DNA of 64,000 nucleotides, taken from NCBI RefSeq assembly GCF_900143055.1, contig NZ_FRCW01000009.1, positions 103,060-167,059 of the forward strand. Reading direction: 5' to 3'. Shown here piece after piece: positions 49,285 through 57,772 of this stretch (its first letter is position 1; every line of letters starts with the position of its first letter). Both the position numbers and the translations under genes were made by a program. This DNA is from Fibrobacter sp. UWR3. GTDB taxonomy: Bacteria > Fibrobacterota > Fibrobacteria > Fibrobacterales > Fibrobacteraceae. The notes below the pieces were generated by a model. It was given only the letters and a program-made list of their open reading frames with translations, was not told where the DNA came from and did not search any database.

Positions 49285-52254
49285 TTACCTCAGTCTTCTC
49301 AGCCCGCGCGGCATCGGGATTTCCTCGCCGTCTTCGCCAAGCAGGTAGATGTTGTCAAGGCTGATGTAGCCCATACCGCTATGGCGTGCGCGGAAGGCGA
49401 AGTTCTTGATTTTGGTCGGGTCGAGCTGCGGGATAGTCTTGCCCCAGCCTTCCTGTTTCATGTTCTCCCAGATGAGCGTGTCGCGCACCCATGAACCGCG
49501 GGTGTTCTTGAGGCGGACCATGAATTCGTCGTAGTCTTCCACCTGGCTGCTAGCAATCTGCACTTCGAAGTAGCCGTCGGGATTGTTGTGGTTCGTCGCG
49601 TAGTCGAACACGATGCCCACGGAGTTGTGGACTTCTTCGGGTATCACGTAGTAGGCGCCCGCGAAGTTCGGCCAGCTCTGTGCAGACGGCTGCTCAATCT
49701 GGAAGTCATGGCGGATAAAGCCTCCGTGCGGGGGCGCGCCGTTAAACACCTTCGCGCCGATAGTTGTCGCATTATCGCCGTTTGCCACTGGGTACCAGTC
49801 AACCGCATCGAGGCCGCTGTCGAATCTCTGCATCGCCATCGTCGTACGGTAGGCGCCACGCACGCGGAACGGGATGTTGAGGGCAGTCACCTTGCCCCCG
49901 AGCCCCCGTACAACAACGCGGAGTTCCCGCGGGGCGGAATACATTTCGGGCGGAATCGGAATTTTCACGTGGAAGCTCTCGATGGACGCATTCCACTTGC
50001 CGTCATCGGGAACGGCGGCTACCTCGATCATGCCGCGCTTGCCCCAGTTACCCACGCTCACAGAGCCGTTCGTAAGCTGGCCGTTTTCCTGCACCGCCGT
50101 CACGAACAGGTCTATCGTATCGCCCGCAAGGAGCACCTTCTTCTCGAGGGATGCGGAAATGATTTGCGGGGTCGCCGCATCCTCCTTCGTCGCCTTGTCA
50201 AGCCCGACAACCTTCGGGTTGATGCGCACCACGGCAAGCCCGAACGCGGGAATCGTGATGTCCTTCGACTTGCTCGGGTTTATGCGGCGCCCGCTCGGGC
50301 CCATTTTCGGGTACGGGAAGGCATCCTGCCGGGTCCCCACCCACTTGAACTGCTCTGCGCCAAAGATGTCCACCTCGGTACGCACCAGGTCGCCCTTGCC
50401 CACTCCGGCATCGTTCCCGTTCGCGCCGACGCTTGCGCGGTCCACCTGCACCACCTGCGGGACTTCGGACAAGTTCACAAGCATCACACGCACGGAATCG
50501 CCCTTGCCAATCGCATACGCCTCCACATCGGGGCTCGTGCTCGAAACGGGCAGCACGGCAAAACCGTCTTCCAGGAACTGCTTGTACGTCATGTACATGC
50601 CGTAATATTCCGCGGTCGGTTCCAGCGACTTCCAGTAGTTCCAGGAACCTTCCTTCAACAGCGCCGTCATGCTGATGGTACCCCAGGTATCGTCCGGGCC
50701 CTTGAACAGGTTGCCGAACGCATCCCACGGGAGCACCTGCAGGCGGTTACCAAAACGCATCGCGTGCTGGGCAAAGATGCTCGCCACCGCGGTCGCCTGC
50801 GGGTAATCCATAAGCAAACTAAATCCCTGCACGCACGTGCTGAATTCCGAGAGGAACACACGGCGTTCACCTTCGAGGTGGCGCTTCATCCACACGTCGA
50901 GCGTGTCCATGTTCGGGCCCACGTCAAGCATCGCCTTGAGCATTTCGGCGGGCTTCGGCTCGTTGGGCGTCCAGTACGGATAATTATGCAGGTCCACCAC
51001 GTCGAGGTAGCGCTTGCCATCCTTCTTTTCGGCCTCGCCCACAATGCGCAGGAATTCTTCCATCCAGTACTTGCCATCGAGCAGGCCCGCGCCCTTCTGC
51101 AGCATCTTGTGCGTGCTGAACAGCGGACCATGCAAGATAATCGTAGAATCCACGGCCTTCATCGCGCGGGCGTATTCCAGGTAACGTGCCGCATAATGCC
51201 TTGCCGAAATCGGGCCCGATTCTTCCCACTCGCCGTCGAGTTCGTTACCGATTTGCCACTGCCTGATGTTGTAGCCTTTTACTTTGTTTGCATATCGCAC
51301 CCAGGCGGCGGCTTCCTTCGAAGTTCCCGTGCCCGCGTTCACGCAAATCACGGCCTGCGCGTTCGGGAGCGTCTTGATGTATTCCATAAACGCTTCGAAA
51401 TCCCACTTGATGTCGGTCCAGTCCGTGCGGGCCTTGTCGCCATTGCGCGTAGACATCGCGTAGAACTTGTAGTTGTTGCCCTCGAGCAAGTCACTCTCGC
51501 CGCTGAACAGCTTCATCTCGCGAATCTGCACGCCCTTGCTCGGCAGGTCGGGAGTCTTGAAGCGTATCGCTACGTAGCGGGTGCGGATCTGCTTGAACTT
51601 GTACTTGGTCGTCTCGGAGTTCACGCGCACCACGGATTCCGTCTTCAGCTTGTTTTCGAGCGCCTGGTGCACGCCCGGATATTCGGCATAGTCCTCGGTC
51701 CAGTACGCGAACTCGAACGCCTTCGGGCGCAATTCACCCCAGTCAATCTGCAGCGAGTCAAGATTCATCTTCTCCGGAAATTCCACCACTATCCACGGCG
51801 GGTCCACCGGGTCGAGGATTTCGCCCCACCACATCGTTTCCTTCTTGCCGTCGGCAAGGTGACTCCTGCGAACAAAGCCGTAGTTGTCCTTCGTCGTACC
51901 GCGGTAAATCGTCTCGCCCAAAAATCCGCGCGCCCACTTCGTAGTATCCGCGGTCCAAAGCCCGGTGCTATCGTAGCTGCCGATTCCGTTCCAGTGATAA
52001 TCGTTCGAAAGGCTCCCGTTCGGGAAGCGGAACAGCGTGTAGCCGCCATCCACGAGCGCACTGGTCATATCGTAGTAACGGCTGGGCGGGTTCCAAATCG
52101 CAAGGTCCGCCGCCATCATGTTCTGCTTGTCGATAACGACGCCCGGATGCAGGTCATCGACAATCACCACGTTCTGAGCGGCAAAAGAAGCGCCCGCACA
52201 AAGGCCAAGGATGGCAGCAGCCGTTTTCGAAATGCGGCGGAGATTCTTATTCAT
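49285..52254 (-). CDS. Large secreted glycoside hydrolase-like protein (clan GH-A-like)
   Basis: The 989-residue protein has a Sec signal (AAAILGLCAGASFAA). The catalytic core looks like a (beta/alpha)8 glycosidase: WQIGNELDGEW near residue 335 supplies an acid/base Glu after Asn, and RRVFLSEFSTCVQG near 468 a likely nucleophile Glu; the pattern recalls GH51/GH44-type enzymes. An F5/8C-like module (about 110-250; WIVVEFPEKMNLDSLQIDWG ... VQIREMKLFSGE) is inserted before the core is complete. A beta-rich domain follows, then a C-terminal CBM11-like domain (MQRFDSGLDAVDWYP ... GYISLDNIYLLGEDG). It probably cleaves a plant cell-wall polysaccharide; the exact family is uncertain. AAGGAG precedes the ATG. 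Confidence 0.75.
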   Translation of the reverse strand: MNKNLRRISKTAAAILGLCAGASFAAQNVVIVDDLHPGVVIDKQNMMAADLAIWNPPSRYYDMTSALVDGGYTLFRFPNGSLSNDYHWNGIGSYDSTGLWTADTTKWARGFLGETIYRGTTKDNYGFVRRSHLADGKKETMWWGEILDPVDPPWIVVEFPEKMNLDSLQIDWGELRPKAFEFAYWTEDYAEYPGVHQALENKLKTESVVRVNSETTKYKFKQIRTRYVAIRFKTPDLPSKGVQIREMKLFSGESDLLEGNNYKFYAMSTRNGDKARTDWTDIKWDFEAFMEYIKTLPNAQAVICVNAGTGTSKEAAAWVRYANKVKGYNIRQWQIGNELDGEWEESGPISARHYAARYLEYARAMKAVDSTIILHGPLFSTHKMLQKGAGLLDGKYWMEEFLRIVGEAEKKDGKRYLDVVDLHNYPYWTPNEPKPAEMLKAMLDVGPNMDTLDVWMKRHLEGERRVFLSEFSTCVQGFSLLMDYPQATAVASIFAQHAMRFGNRLQVLPWDAFGNLFKGPDDTWGTISMTALLKEGSWNYWKSLEPTAEYYGMYMTYKQFLEDGFAVLPVSSTSPDVEAYAIGKGDSVRVMLVNLSEVPQVVQVDRASVGANGNDAGVGKGDLVRTEVDIFGAEQFKWVGTRQDAFPYPKMGPSGRRINPSKSKDITIPAFGLAVVRINPKVVGLDKATKEDAATPQIISASLEKKVLLAGDTIDLFVTAVQENGQLTNGSVSVGNWGKRGMIEVAAVPDDGKWNASIESFHVKIPIPPEMYSAPRELRVVVRGLGGKVTALNIPFRVRGAYRTTMAMQRFDSGLDAVDWYPVANGDNATTIGAKVFNGAPPHGGFIRHDFQIEQPSAQSWPNFAGAYYVIPEEVHNSVGIVFDYATNHNNPDGYFEVQIASSQVEDYDEFMVRLKNTRGSWVRDTLIWENMKQEGWGKTIPQLDPTKIKNFAFRARHSGMGYISLDNIYLLGEDGEEIPMPRGLRRLR

Positions 52255-52366
52255 AACTACCTACGGTGTAAACTATTCTCCTTGAATATATAAATAAAGA
52301 CCGCAGTCATGCACCGCAGTCTCTATAATCGAAAACGAATTAGTGTATCAAATGTATTCCGTCCCG

Positions 52367-53332
52367 TTATTCTGCCGGGCGAGAAACCTCAAAGGAAAAA
52401 CTCCCCATACCAAATTGCGAATTCGGCGATCCAATTGCGAATTCATAATTTCCCTCGGGCAATCCATATACATAGACAAACCCGTTCTTCTTGTCCTCTT
52501 CAGTCACCATCTGGCAGGGATAGAAATCATAAGGGAGGCCATCCCTTTCATAGTGACGCGACAAGATTCCATCTTCCACTTGTACGCAAATTCCAAAACC
52601 AGCTTCCGCGATGGTTTCATCGAGCCTATCGTGGTACCATTCATCTTCTTCAGGCAAATAGATAGAATCCAGGTACAGTTTTGCCGAATACACCGGCTCC
52701 ACGACAATCTTCTGCAATTCGGCCACGGGTTCCTCATCTATCATCACGACACGGGCGCGGGCAAAATAGGAGAACACATTGGCGCCAAGGCTAGAATCCG
52801 CAGAAATTACACGCAACTGCAATTCCTCATAGCGAGATTCATAGGCCTTATTCGATCCCAATTCCTCCAAGGCTCCTTCATATTTTTCCAAATAGGTCAA
52901 GTAGTTTACGCTATCCAGATAGATATAGCCATCCCTGTCCGTAGTATAATGGCAACCTTCATCACCATAGGCACACCTGCCTTCATAGACATCCGCTCCC
53001 ACCACAGGATTACCCGCAGCATCCACCACCCGGACTCTCGCGTTCATGTACATATAGATATCCACATACGCTCCGCACATACTCCTACCGAGACCGCTTG
53101 CATATGTTTTCTTGGCCAATACATGAGCTTCATCCAAGAGATCACTGCAGGGGTCGCCATCGACAACTTTCTTTCGAACAAGCGACGTATCCACGTCCGC
53201 AATGGGAGTCCCAGAACTCGTTTCACTGGATGTCGAAGCAGTACTGCCATTATCGCCACCACAGCCGGCAAGCATTCCAATGCCAAGTACCGCAAATGCA
53301 AGGCTCATCCTTGTCAATCTCTTAATAAACAT
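52367..53332 (-). CDS. Lipoprotein of unknown function paired with TIGR02147
   Basis: The 321-residue lipoprotein has signal FAVLGIGMLAGC, then a Ser/Thr linker. A carboxypeptidase-regulatory-like beta domain follows (ARVRVVDAAGNPVVGADVYEGRC ... TTDRDGYIYLDSV), comparable with the domain in the 34693 lipoprotein. The rest is unrecognised, with many aromatic and acidic residues and a final beta segment (GLPEGNYEFAIGSPNS). AAGGAGG lies 7 nt before the ATG. It starts 17 nt after the TIGR02147 gene, so the two are almost certainly one operon. Confidence 0.8.
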   Translation of the reverse strand: MFIKRLTRMSLAFAVLGIGMLAGCGGDNGSTASTSSETSSGTPIADVDTSLVRKKVVDGDPCSDLLDEAHVLAKKTYASGLGRSMCGAYVDIYMYMNARVRVVDAAGNPVVGADVYEGRCAYGDEGCHYTTDRDGYIYLDSVNYLTYLEKYEGALEELGSNKAYESRYEELQLRVISADSSLGANVFSYFARARVVMIDEEPVAELQKIVVEPVYSAKLYLDSIYLPEEDEWYHDRLDETIAEAGFGICVQVEDGILSRHYERDGLPYDFYPCQMVTEEDKKNGFVYVYGLPEGNYEFAIGSPNSQFGMGSFSFEVSRPAE

Positions 53333-53349
53333 ACTGATTCCTCCTTAAC

Positions 53350-54177
53350 TTACTTTTTCAAATTTGTGAATAAATGAATGTTCAACTGGTGGACCCCAGT
53401 CGCCTTTTTTCTGTCCTGCGCAATAATCTTGCGCACCCTGGCCTTCAGGCCCTGGATTTCCTTGGCTATCGCCTTGAAAGCGTCATCGGAAACGCTGAAA
53501 GTAAACGTTCCCATATCCGACGGATTCTCATTATTCGCAAGTAACGCCTGCTTGGAAAGTTCGAAGCACTGCAACTGATACTGGCGAACCAAATCGCTGT
53601 TGTTATAGGCACCGCTGCTTACCGACTCACGGCAACTTTTCCAAAAGCCGTCTTCGTTCTTCCGAACAAAACCAAGGCGTTCCAGCAATTCCAGGGAACG
53701 TTTCAGGGTACCCACGGAAACCTTCGGGAAAATCAGTTTCTGGACGGGTTCAAGGTCGTCCGAAACATCCACGACTTCCAACGCCGTAAACAGCACGCTG
53801 TTATACCAGTGGTTGTAATATTCGTAGGCGTCTTCGTTCAGGATGCGGTGGGAATCCGGATGCTGTTTCAGCAGTTCCTCGAAAAAAGCGTTCCGTTCCA
53901 TCGCGGTCTTCGCCTGGTCCAGATTCACCAGAGTTTCAAAATACCTTGCCTCTTTTTTGTTCAGGCCAAGCACTTCAACAAACTTGGGAATCATGCGACT
54001 GGAAAGTTTTTTACCCTTGACGATGTCGTTATAGTAGCTGCGAGTCTTGGGGAGCCCCAGCAGCACACATGCCCCAGCCCTTGTAAAATCAGGGTCTGTC
54101 AACACGCGGGCCGCCTGGTACTCGTCCAGGTACTTGCGGAAATTTGTGAACTGAAATATGTCAATAATTTTATCCAT
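53350..54177 (-). CDS. TIGR02147/DUF4423 family protein (second copy)
   Basis: The 275-residue paralogue of the 33748 gene is similar along its length: IIDIFQFTNFRKYLDEYQAAR against FLDIYQFTHFRKFLEEYQTAR, NEDAYEYYNHWYNSVLFTALEVVDVSDDL, and QYQLQCFELSKQALL in both. The helix-turn-helix-like N-terminus (RAGACVLLGLPKTRSYYNDIVKGKKLSSRMIPKFVEVLGL) suggests DNA binding. A TACATTTA box ends 4 nt before the ATG and is embedded in a long inverted repeat, so self-regulation is likely. Confidence 0.85.
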   Translation of the reverse strand: MDKIIDIFQFTNFRKYLDEYQAARVLTDPDFTRAGACVLLGLPKTRSYYNDIVKGKKLSSRMIPKFVEVLGLNKKEARYFETLVNLDQAKTAMERNAFFEELLKQHPDSHRILNEDAYEYYNHWYNSVLFTALEVVDVSDDLEPVQKLIFPKVSVGTLKRSLELLERLGFVRKNEDGFWKSCRESVSSGAYNNSDLVRQYQLQCFELSKQALLANNENPSDMGTFTFSVSDDAFKAIAKEIQGLKARVRKIIAQDRKKATGVHQLNIHLFTNLKK

Positions 54178-54253
54178 GTCCTAAATGTACTCAAATTTTG
54201 ACTCAATGTCAAGACGTTTTCGCAAAAATTTGAGATTTTTTTTGAGTACATTT
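54178..54253 (-). promoter_or_regulatory. Promoter with symmetric operator before the second TIGR02147 gene
   Basis: Inverted 13-bp arms AAATGTACTCAAA (54183-54195) and TTTGAGTACATTT (54241-54253) are separated by 45 nt. Extra half-sites lie between them: CTCAA near 54202 and TTTGAG near 54229. On the minus strand the left arm contains TACATTTA, whose end is 4 nt from the ATG at 54177. A dimeric regulator binding both arms could loop the DNA and block the promoter. Confidence 0.6.
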
Positions 54254-54265
54254 TGTGATTATGGA

Positions 54266-55486
54266 CTAACGGCCCTTGAACTGGTCACCGAACTTGAGTT
54301 CAGTTTCCTTGGCGCCGTTCAGGTTCACGAGGCGGCCGGGGTCGAACACCAAGTCCTTCGCAACGCCTTCCTTGAGGGACTGCGCACGGTCCAGAAGTTC
54401 GGCGGCGCAACTGCTCGAAAGGAGCGCCTGGCGCAACTGCATCGCGACATCCTCCGCGCCGTTCAGCACCTGGATCCTATCGCCTTCGGCTCCAGGATGA
54501 CATTCCGACGAGGCAGCCCCATCTTCATTTAAGCAGAACCCCTTGCAAAGCCTTGCGGCAAGCTGTTTGAGCCTGCCCTCGGCACCCTTGTCGGTACTGC
54601 CGTCCTCAATCTTGAATCCGTAGTAAAGCTTGAACACGTCAAGCGCCTCGCCCGCGGTTATCACGCGCTTCGGCTTGCCTTCCCAAGCATCCGCAATCTG
54701 CCCGAAAATCCAGGGGTTGTGCATGGCGCCGCGCCCGATGGCCACGCCGGACACGCCATAATTTTCAATTCGCTCGCGGGCGACTTCCACGCTGTTCACG
54801 TCGCCATTCCCGATAACGGGAATCTTCGCGGCAGCGGCGACCTTCCCTATCCAGTCCCAGTCGGCGAGGCCGTTATAGCCCTGCAGGCGGGTGCGGCCGT
54901 GCACCGTAAGCATTTCAACGCCCTCGCCTTCAGCAATCCGGAGAGTTTCCAGCACGTTGATGCTCTCGCTATCCCAGCCGATACGGCACTTGAGCGTGAG
55001 GGGCATATCCACCCCGCAGCCGTCCAGCGCGGCACGCACGTCGTGCAATATCTCCTGCAGGCGGGGCAGGTCACGCAACAGGCCCGAGCCGCTGCCCTTG
55101 CCCGCCACCTTCGGCGCCGGACACCCCGCATTCACCTCGATGTAGTCGGGTTTGAGCGCCACCGCAATCTTCCGTGCGGCATCCGCCATCTTGTCGGGGA
55201 AACGCCCGAAAATCTGCACCCCGAAGGGCCTCTCCTCCGGGAAAAAACGGAGCTGCTTGTGGCCTTCCAGGTTGAACACCGCATCGCCGTCCGTGGGCAC
55301 GAACTCCGACACCAGGAGCCCCATGCGGTCACCCGAAAGCACGCGGCAGAGCCTGCGGAAGGGCGCGTCCGTTACCCCGTCCATCGGGGATAGAATCGTG
55401 TTCGGGAACACCTCCAGCCCCCGCAGACGGAACGTTGTCCGTGGCGGCTTTTCGGCGTTTTTCAAACTTTCAACATTTTTCAACAT
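54266..55486 (-). CDS. dus: tRNA-dihydrouridine synthase
   Basis: The 406-residue flavoenzyme reduces uridines in tRNA. ILSPMDGVTDAPFRRLCR near residue 30, YIEVNAGCPAPKVAGKGSGSGLL near 130 (catalytic Cys in the NxGCP loop), LTLKCRIGWD, LTVHGRTRLQGYNGLADWDWIGKV, IPVIGNGDVNS and GVAIGRGAMHNPWIF are family signatures. Near residue 330, ECHPGAEGDRIQV is a translated dispersed palindrome (54473-54501) lying in the less conserved helical domain. The start at 55486 (MLKNVESLKN) or 55507 cannot be settled. It is on the same strand as, but probably separate from, the TIGR02147 operon. Confidence 0.92.
   Translation of the reverse strand: MLKNVESLKNAEKPPRTTFRLRGLEVFPNTILSPMDGVTDAPFRRLCRVLSGDRMGLLVSEFVPTDGDAVFNLEGHKQLRFFPEERPFGVQIFGRFPDKMADAARKIAVALKPDYIEVNAGCPAPKVAGKGSGSGLLRDLPRLQEILHDVRAALDGCGVDMPLTLKCRIGWDSESINVLETLRIAEGEGVEMLTVHGRTRLQGYNGLADWDWIGKVAAAAKIPVIGNGDVNSVEVARERIENYGVSGVAIGRGAMHNPWIFGQIADAWEGKPKRVITAGEALDVFKLYYGFKIEDGSTDKGAEGRLKQLAARLCKGFCLNEDGAASSECHPGAEGDRIQVLNGAEDVAMQLRQALLSSSCAAELLDRAQSLKEGVAKDLVFDPGRLVNLNGAKETELKFGDQFKGR
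54473..54501. repeat. Dispersed palindrome inside dus
   Basis: GATCCTATCGCC-TTC-GGCTCCAGGATGAC, related to the copy at 39511-39543. It keeps the reading frame. Confidence 0.75.
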
Positions 55487-55622
55487 ATTAACAACAATTA
55501 TCCACACATTGTCCGCAACGAGAGCCCCAAAAAAATATTTAATTTTCGGTTAGGCCTTCCGCTAACTCTTTGTTAAACTTATATTTAAGGCATCAACTAA
55601 TCTATCAACCAAGATTCTAGTC

Positions 55623-55970
55623 GTGTCCAACATAACAAAACAATCCCTGATTCAAGATATCGCCAAGTCCACCGGATTTGTGCGTAACGACATCAAGACT
55701 GTCATTGAGCAGTTCCTCGACCTCCTCGGAGAAAAGCTCATCGAAGGTAACACCATCGAAATCCGCGGATTCGGCACGTTCGCTTGCAAGCCGCGCAAGG
55801 CCCGCCCCGCACGCAACCCGCGCACCGGCGAGACCGTCCAGATCGAAGAACGCATGGTCCCCACCTTCAAGTTCAGCAACGACATCAAGAACAAGATAAA
55901 CAGCCTCGAAGGCGTTGTCGGCGAAACCGTCGAAGAGCCCGAAGAAGATACTGTCCAATCCGAGATTTAA
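55623..55970 (+). CDS. HU/IHF-family DNA-binding protein
   Basis: A 115-residue nucleoid protein. The N-terminal helices (TKQSLIQDIAKSTGFVRNDIKTVIEQFLDLLGEKLIEGNTIEIRGFGTF) and the DNA-binding arm (RKARPARNPRTGETVQIEERMVPTFKFSNDIKNKI, with the conserved RNPxTG tip) are clear. An acidic tail of ~20 residues (VEEPEEDTVQSE) is longer than in E. coli HU. The start is GTG. A TATATTTA-like box lies about 40 nt upstream; a terminator follows. Confidence 0.93.
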   Translation: MSNITKQSLIQDIAKSTGFVRNDIKTVIEQFLDLLGEKLIEGNTIEIRGFGTFACKPRKARPARNPRTGETVQIEERMVPTFKFSNDIKNKINSLEGVVGETVEEPEEDTVQSEI

Positions 55971-56006
55971 CCCGAGCCGGGTTCCGCAGAGCCCACCCGG
56001 ATATGC

Positions 56007-56040
56007 AAAAACCGACGCCAAGCGCCGGTTTTATTTTTTT
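56007..56040 (+). terminator. Terminator after the HU-like gene
   Basis: Stem AAAACCGACGC / GCGCCGGTTTT (one mismatch) with a CAA loop and tail ATTTTTTT. It overlaps the end of the convergent pseudouridine synthase gene by a few bases. Confidence 0.82.
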
Positions 56041-56744
56041 ACATCAGCGAGGCAACCTCTTCGTCTGTCAGGAACCGCCAGCCCCCCCTCTCCAAGACTC
56101 TCATCCAGCACAAGCGGACCGATGGAAATGCGTTCCAGCGTTTCCACGTGGTTCCCTACCGCAGCGAACATGCGGCGCACCTGATGGTAGAGCCCCTCGC
56201 CTATGGTAATCACCACCGAGCCCTCCTCGCGCACGATCTCGCGGGCACAGACGGGCCTGCGCTCGTCCTTGAGCATTACGCCGGCGAGGAGTTCCTTCTC
56301 CTGCGCGTCCGTAAACTCGCGGGCCAGCGTCACGCGGTAGCGCTTGAGGCAGCCCTTCTTGGGGCTTTCCACCCTGTGGATAAAGTCGCCCTGGTTCGAA
56401 AACAGGATTATTCCCGAGGAATCGGCATCCAGGCGGCCCGCCGACTGAATGCCCATCGCCGAAAAGCGGTCGGGCAAAAGTTCGTACACGGACCTGTGGT
56501 CGCGCGGGTGATGGCTGCACTCGAAATCCACCGGCTTGTGGAGCATCACGTACAACTTCTCCACCGTCGGGACCTCTTCCCCATTCACAGTGATGTTTTC
56601 GGGGCGTTCCTTGAGTTCCATGAACGGGTCTTCCAGCACGTTGCCATCCAGTTCGACAAGCCCCATGCGCACAAGAGCACGCGCTTCCTTGCGGCTGCCA
56701 AAGCCGATGCTCGAAAGTAAACGGTCCAGGGTCAACGCAGGCAT
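56031..56744 (-). CDS. Pseudouridine synthase, RsuA/RluB/E/F family
   Basis: The 237-residue enzyme has an S4 RNA-binding domain first (TLDRLLSSIGFGSRKEARALVRMGLVELDGNVL) and a catalytic domain with GRLDADSSGIILFSNQGDF, the catalytic aspartate being in GRLDxDSxG. KRYRVTL and GLYHQVRRMFAAVGNHVETLERISIGPL are family signatures. It isomerises one uridine in rRNA; the site cannot be told. The ATG overlaps the upstream stop (TGATG) behind GGAGGA, so it is the last gene of a minus-strand operon. Confidence 0.93.
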   Translation of the reverse strand: MPALTLDRLLSSIGFGSRKEARALVRMGLVELDGNVLEDPFMELKERPENITVNGEEVPTVEKLYVMLHKPVDFECSHHPRDHRSVYELLPDRFSAMGIQSAGRLDADSSGIILFSNQGDFIHRVESPKKGCLKRYRVTLAREFTDAQEKELLAGVMLKDERRPVCAREIVREEGSVVITIGEGLYHQVRRMFAAVGNHVETLERISIGPLVLDESLGEGGLAVPDRRRGCLADVKK

Positions 56745-57772
56745 CAATCCTCCACGAAAAAGGCACGGACTTTCTGGCGGACAAACCCGAGTTCGGGCAG
56801 TTCACCGGTCTTGAGCACGCGGGCACGACGGCGCCAGAAAATCAGGAACACGATACCCGCAAGCAACGCCAACTCAAGCAGGTAAAACAATACGCGGCAA
56901 AGGTTCGTGCGGGCAAGGATATTCCCTTGCAAGCGCAGGTCTTTCTCGTTGCACCAGTCCATGCGCAAGTCCCAGTCCTTAAGGAACGGGAACCCCTTGA
57001 TAATGCCGTTGAGTGCCGCACCATAGCCCATGGTCTTGTAGTCGGCACGGATACCTTCCACAAAGCAGTTCTCGAACTTCATGTTGAACAGGCGGACAAG
57101 ATCAATCAGCAGGCGCTTCAAGTAACGGAAACCGCGCTCGTCCAGGTCCGGAGTGAGCACGAGAGTCCAGAACTCAAAATCCGTAAGGTCACGCTTCTCG
57201 GGCTTCTTCTTTTCTTCTGCGGGCTTCTCGGGTTCAGCAGGCGTCTCGACCTTCGCGGGCTGTTTAACTTCCGCATCAACCTTCGCAGGCTTCGCCGTTT
57301 CAACTTTCGCGAGTTCCGCGGGCGATTTATCACCGGCATCAAGCTTCGCGGGCGTCTCATTACCAGCGGACGTCTTGTCACCAGCGGGCGCAGCAGATTC
57401 CGCAGGCTTTTCTTTCCCAACATCAGCCTTCACCGGTTCAGCAGCCATCTTCTCCACAGGCTTCGCGGGTGCCGTCGCGACAAACTCCGGCACAGCGCTG
57501 TCTTCGTCGTGCGATTCATCTGAAGATTTGTCGCGCGATCCACCTGAAGATTTGCCCGCAAATTCATCATCGTCCAGCGACTCGTCTGAATCGTGGCCCT
57601 TCCCCTTGCGGAACTTTTCCCATGTGTAGAAGTTCTTCTTGTATATGAAGAATTTCGCACCGCCGCCATTCTCGTCCGCACCGAAGTCTATCCGGAACCG
57701 AATCGGGAAAAACAGCACAACCAGCGCAACAGCGCAGGCGAAAATCAGCAAGCCAAGAAGAACACCGCCCAT
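56744..57772 (-). CDS. DUF2953-like membrane protein with Ala/Lys/Glu/Pro-rich insert
   Basis: The 342-residue protein has an N-terminal membrane segment (VLLGLLIFACAVALVVLFFP) and a beta-like opening (FRIDFGADENGGGAKFFIYKK). A low-complexity middle of ~130 residues follows (PAKVETPAEPEKPAEEKK-type repeats). The end has DERGFRYLKRLLIDLVRLFNMKFENCFVEGIRADYKTMGYGAALNGII, similar to DUF2953 proteins, and a last membrane span (LLELALLAGIVFLIFWRRR). The insert may cross the periplasm or cell wall. Function unknown. It overlaps both neighbours by 1 nt. Confidence 0.68.
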   Translation of the reverse strand: MGGVLLGLLIFACAVALVVLFFPIRFRIDFGADENGGGAKFFIYKKNFYTWEKFRKGKGHDSDESLDDDEFAGKSSGGSRDKSSDESHDEDSAVPEFVATAPAKPVEKMAAEPVKADVGKEKPAESAAPAGDKTSAGNETPAKLDAGDKSPAELAKVETAKPAKVDAEVKQPAKVETPAEPEKPAEEKKKPEKRDLTDFEFWTLVLTPDLDERGFRYLKRLLIDLVRLFNMKFENCFVEGIRADYKTMGYGAALNGIIKGFPFLKDWDLRMDWCNEKDLRLQGNILARTNLCRVLFYLLELALLAGIVFLIFWRRRARVLKTGELPELGFVRQKVRAFFVED

